In this document: positions 62,629 to 64,000 of the stretch, one piece after another
Layout: every line of letters starts with the position of its first letter
Position numbering within the stretch: the stretch's first letter is position 1
Assembly: GCA_030248215.1 (NCBI GenBank)
Contig: JASANG010003560.1
Location: forward strand, 62,001-126,000
Origin: Enoplolaimus lenunculus
Lineage: Eukaryota; Nematoda; Enoplea; Enoplida; Thoracostomopsidae
Direction of reading: 5' to 3'
DNA length: 64,000 nt
Made by a program: the position numbers and the translations under genes
The notes under the pieces: model-generated
Told to the model about the DNA's origin: nothing
Seen by the model: only the letters and a program-made list of their open reading frames with translations
The model's database searches: none

Positions 62629-62698
62629 GCTAGGATTCGAACTTCGTAGATCGGAGTGGGAGACGTTCACCATCACCACTTAGCTATAGGACATTGAC
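62629..62698 (-). repeat. tRNA-like SINE head, family 2
   Basis: On the minus strand it reads TATAGCTAAGTGGTGATG, GTCTCCCACTCCG and GAAGTTCGAATCCTAGCA, giving A- and B-box motifs at tRNA spacing. Acceptor-stem pairing is not convincing. Confidence 0.55.
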
Positions 62699-63411
62699 GC
62701 TCGAGCTCAAGGGTGGTCTCACGTCTTGTGCAGATTTTGCACTGTTATACACGTAGCAACAACTGCACAAGGTGTTGTGCATATTTCACTATACACCGAA
62801 TGTACTGAGTTGCTTCTGGCCAACTCGATGTTAGAAGTTGGATAAAGTTCGTATTCATTACGGTATCAGTTAAACATTTTACCTCATGGTTTCAATTGAA
62901 TTCCCTTCCTTAGCTTCAGTGGAAAACTTTGATTTATCCAAAGAAAACCTTTATCTACTCTTGAAACAATAAATAGCCTATCGTTTAAAGCATACTTAGG
63001 CATACTTCAGTAATACTTACTCGGTATACGGCTCCAGACACCCAGTGAGGCAGCTTACTTAAAAGTTAATGACAATTCTCATGCTAACAAGTTCGCTATG
63101 TCTTTATATCCCAAGCTCCCGTCACGAGTAATTACGCATGTCAAATGTCACTTGATTGCATAGTACACGGTTGAAATTTATAGGTTACGCAGCAAGTTTA
63201 ACCCAGTTCAATAGAATAATTATTGGTTGACGTTCTATTGAAGGCTAACCTGGTCTGCCAATTCTGGGTGGGGTTCATTTTCAGTCCAAATGTTGCTTTT
63301 TATAGCATATTATGTGTTGTAAATCCTATTTCTAACGAGATGTATCTCTATATATTTTATAGTGAACGAAACTCGCCAGCGAAACGAGCTAGAAACTCAA
63401 CGGAATATTAG

Positions 63412-63825
63412 CACTAAATAGGAACACAAAATTTCGTTTTGATCAATATTAGGGAGGGGACTACAGTCTATACAACATAGCTTGGATCAACCAATGTTTT
63501 TTGAGTTTATGTAAATTATTTTCAAGTAGCAGGTATTACTATGTGAGCAGTACTGTAGTGACTCAAATAGAGACGACTGATATTTATTTTGCTTCTACAG
63601 AGGATACATGGCCTAATTTTAGCTCTAAATAGGAACGCAAAATGTCGTTTTGATCAATATTAGGGAGGGGACTATAGTCTACACAAATAGCTTGGATCAA
63701 CCAATGTGTTTGGCGTTTATGTAAATTATTTTTAGCAGGTATTACTATGTGAGCAGTCCTGAAGTGACTCAAATAGAGACGACTGATATTTATTTTGCTT
63801 CTACAGAGGGTACATGTCCTGTTAT
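63412..63825. repeat. tandem pair of about 206-bp units
   Basis: Two adjacent copies share CTAAATAGGAAC, GATCAATATTAGGGAGGGGA, TAGCTTGGATCAACCAATG, AGGTATTACTATGTGAGCAG and GCTTCTACAGAGG. They differ by scattered substitutions and a few short indels. Each ends with a CTGTAGTGACTCAAATAGAG-type unit like that at 38329. Confidence 0.8.
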
Positions 63826-64000
63826 TCAGCTACAGGCTATCATTTATTTTTAATTCGACCACAACCAAAAGCCATTCTATTTCATTCCTTCTTCGAACAG
63901 AAATAACTTCCTCCGAAATATTTCAATTGATAGTCTTGTCAATTAAGGTTACTTCCGGATTTAATAAAATTTATGCGGGTTGTCCGAGAGTCTGTTACAT

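Overview
This window looks like AT-rich nuclear DNA of an invertebrate animal with sparse coding. The evidence is a split gene with GT..AG introns, no operon-like packing, almost no long open frames, tRNA-derived SINE-like units, and dozens of short terminal-inverted-repeat elements. I cannot name the species. A tunicate or other soft-bodied marine invertebrate fits the general look, but this is a guess. I saw no retroviral or other virus-like element, no CRISPR array and no rRNA.

The one host gene I can recognise lies on the minus strand. Three well-bounded exons at 25049-24885, 23337-23151 and 22126-21946 encode, in order, a Ras-binding-like domain and a PDZ domain split over two exons. Order, intron phases and residues match the centre of the TIAM/Still-life (sif) Rac guanine-nucleotide exchange factors. 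Introns are about 1-1.6 kb and packed with transposon relics. Further minus-strand candidate exons lie upstream (about 37.1 kb, possibly the N-terminal PH domain; 30.7 kb, possibly just before the Ras-binding domain) and downstream (18.1, 16.5 and 14.9 kb). I could not find convincing catalytic DH-PH exons. They may be diverged, in short exons, or beyond position 1.

Much of the rest is mobile-element debris. hAT-like elements are best supported: several have matching 8-bp target duplications (17422-17770, 19073-19249, 33683-33832, 15211-16058, 26219-26386, 20604-20772, 51077-51174, 9116-9285, and a 2.7-kb composite at 57326-60002). A piggyBac-like foldback element lies at 24122-24393. An abundant family built from degenerate TTAGGC-like hexamers carries TTGGCCCATGTTA-type ends and has itself been invaded by hAT elements. 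Two tRNA-derived SINE-like families each have two copies.

Other structure includes a 47-bp minisatellite of eight units (4484-4868), a 219-bp-arm inverted repeat (42359-43280), a tandem pair of about 206-bp units near the right edge, and arrays of a GACGAATT-type motif in opposite orientations (5290-6240). Several long stretches hold nothing I can interpret and are described as such.
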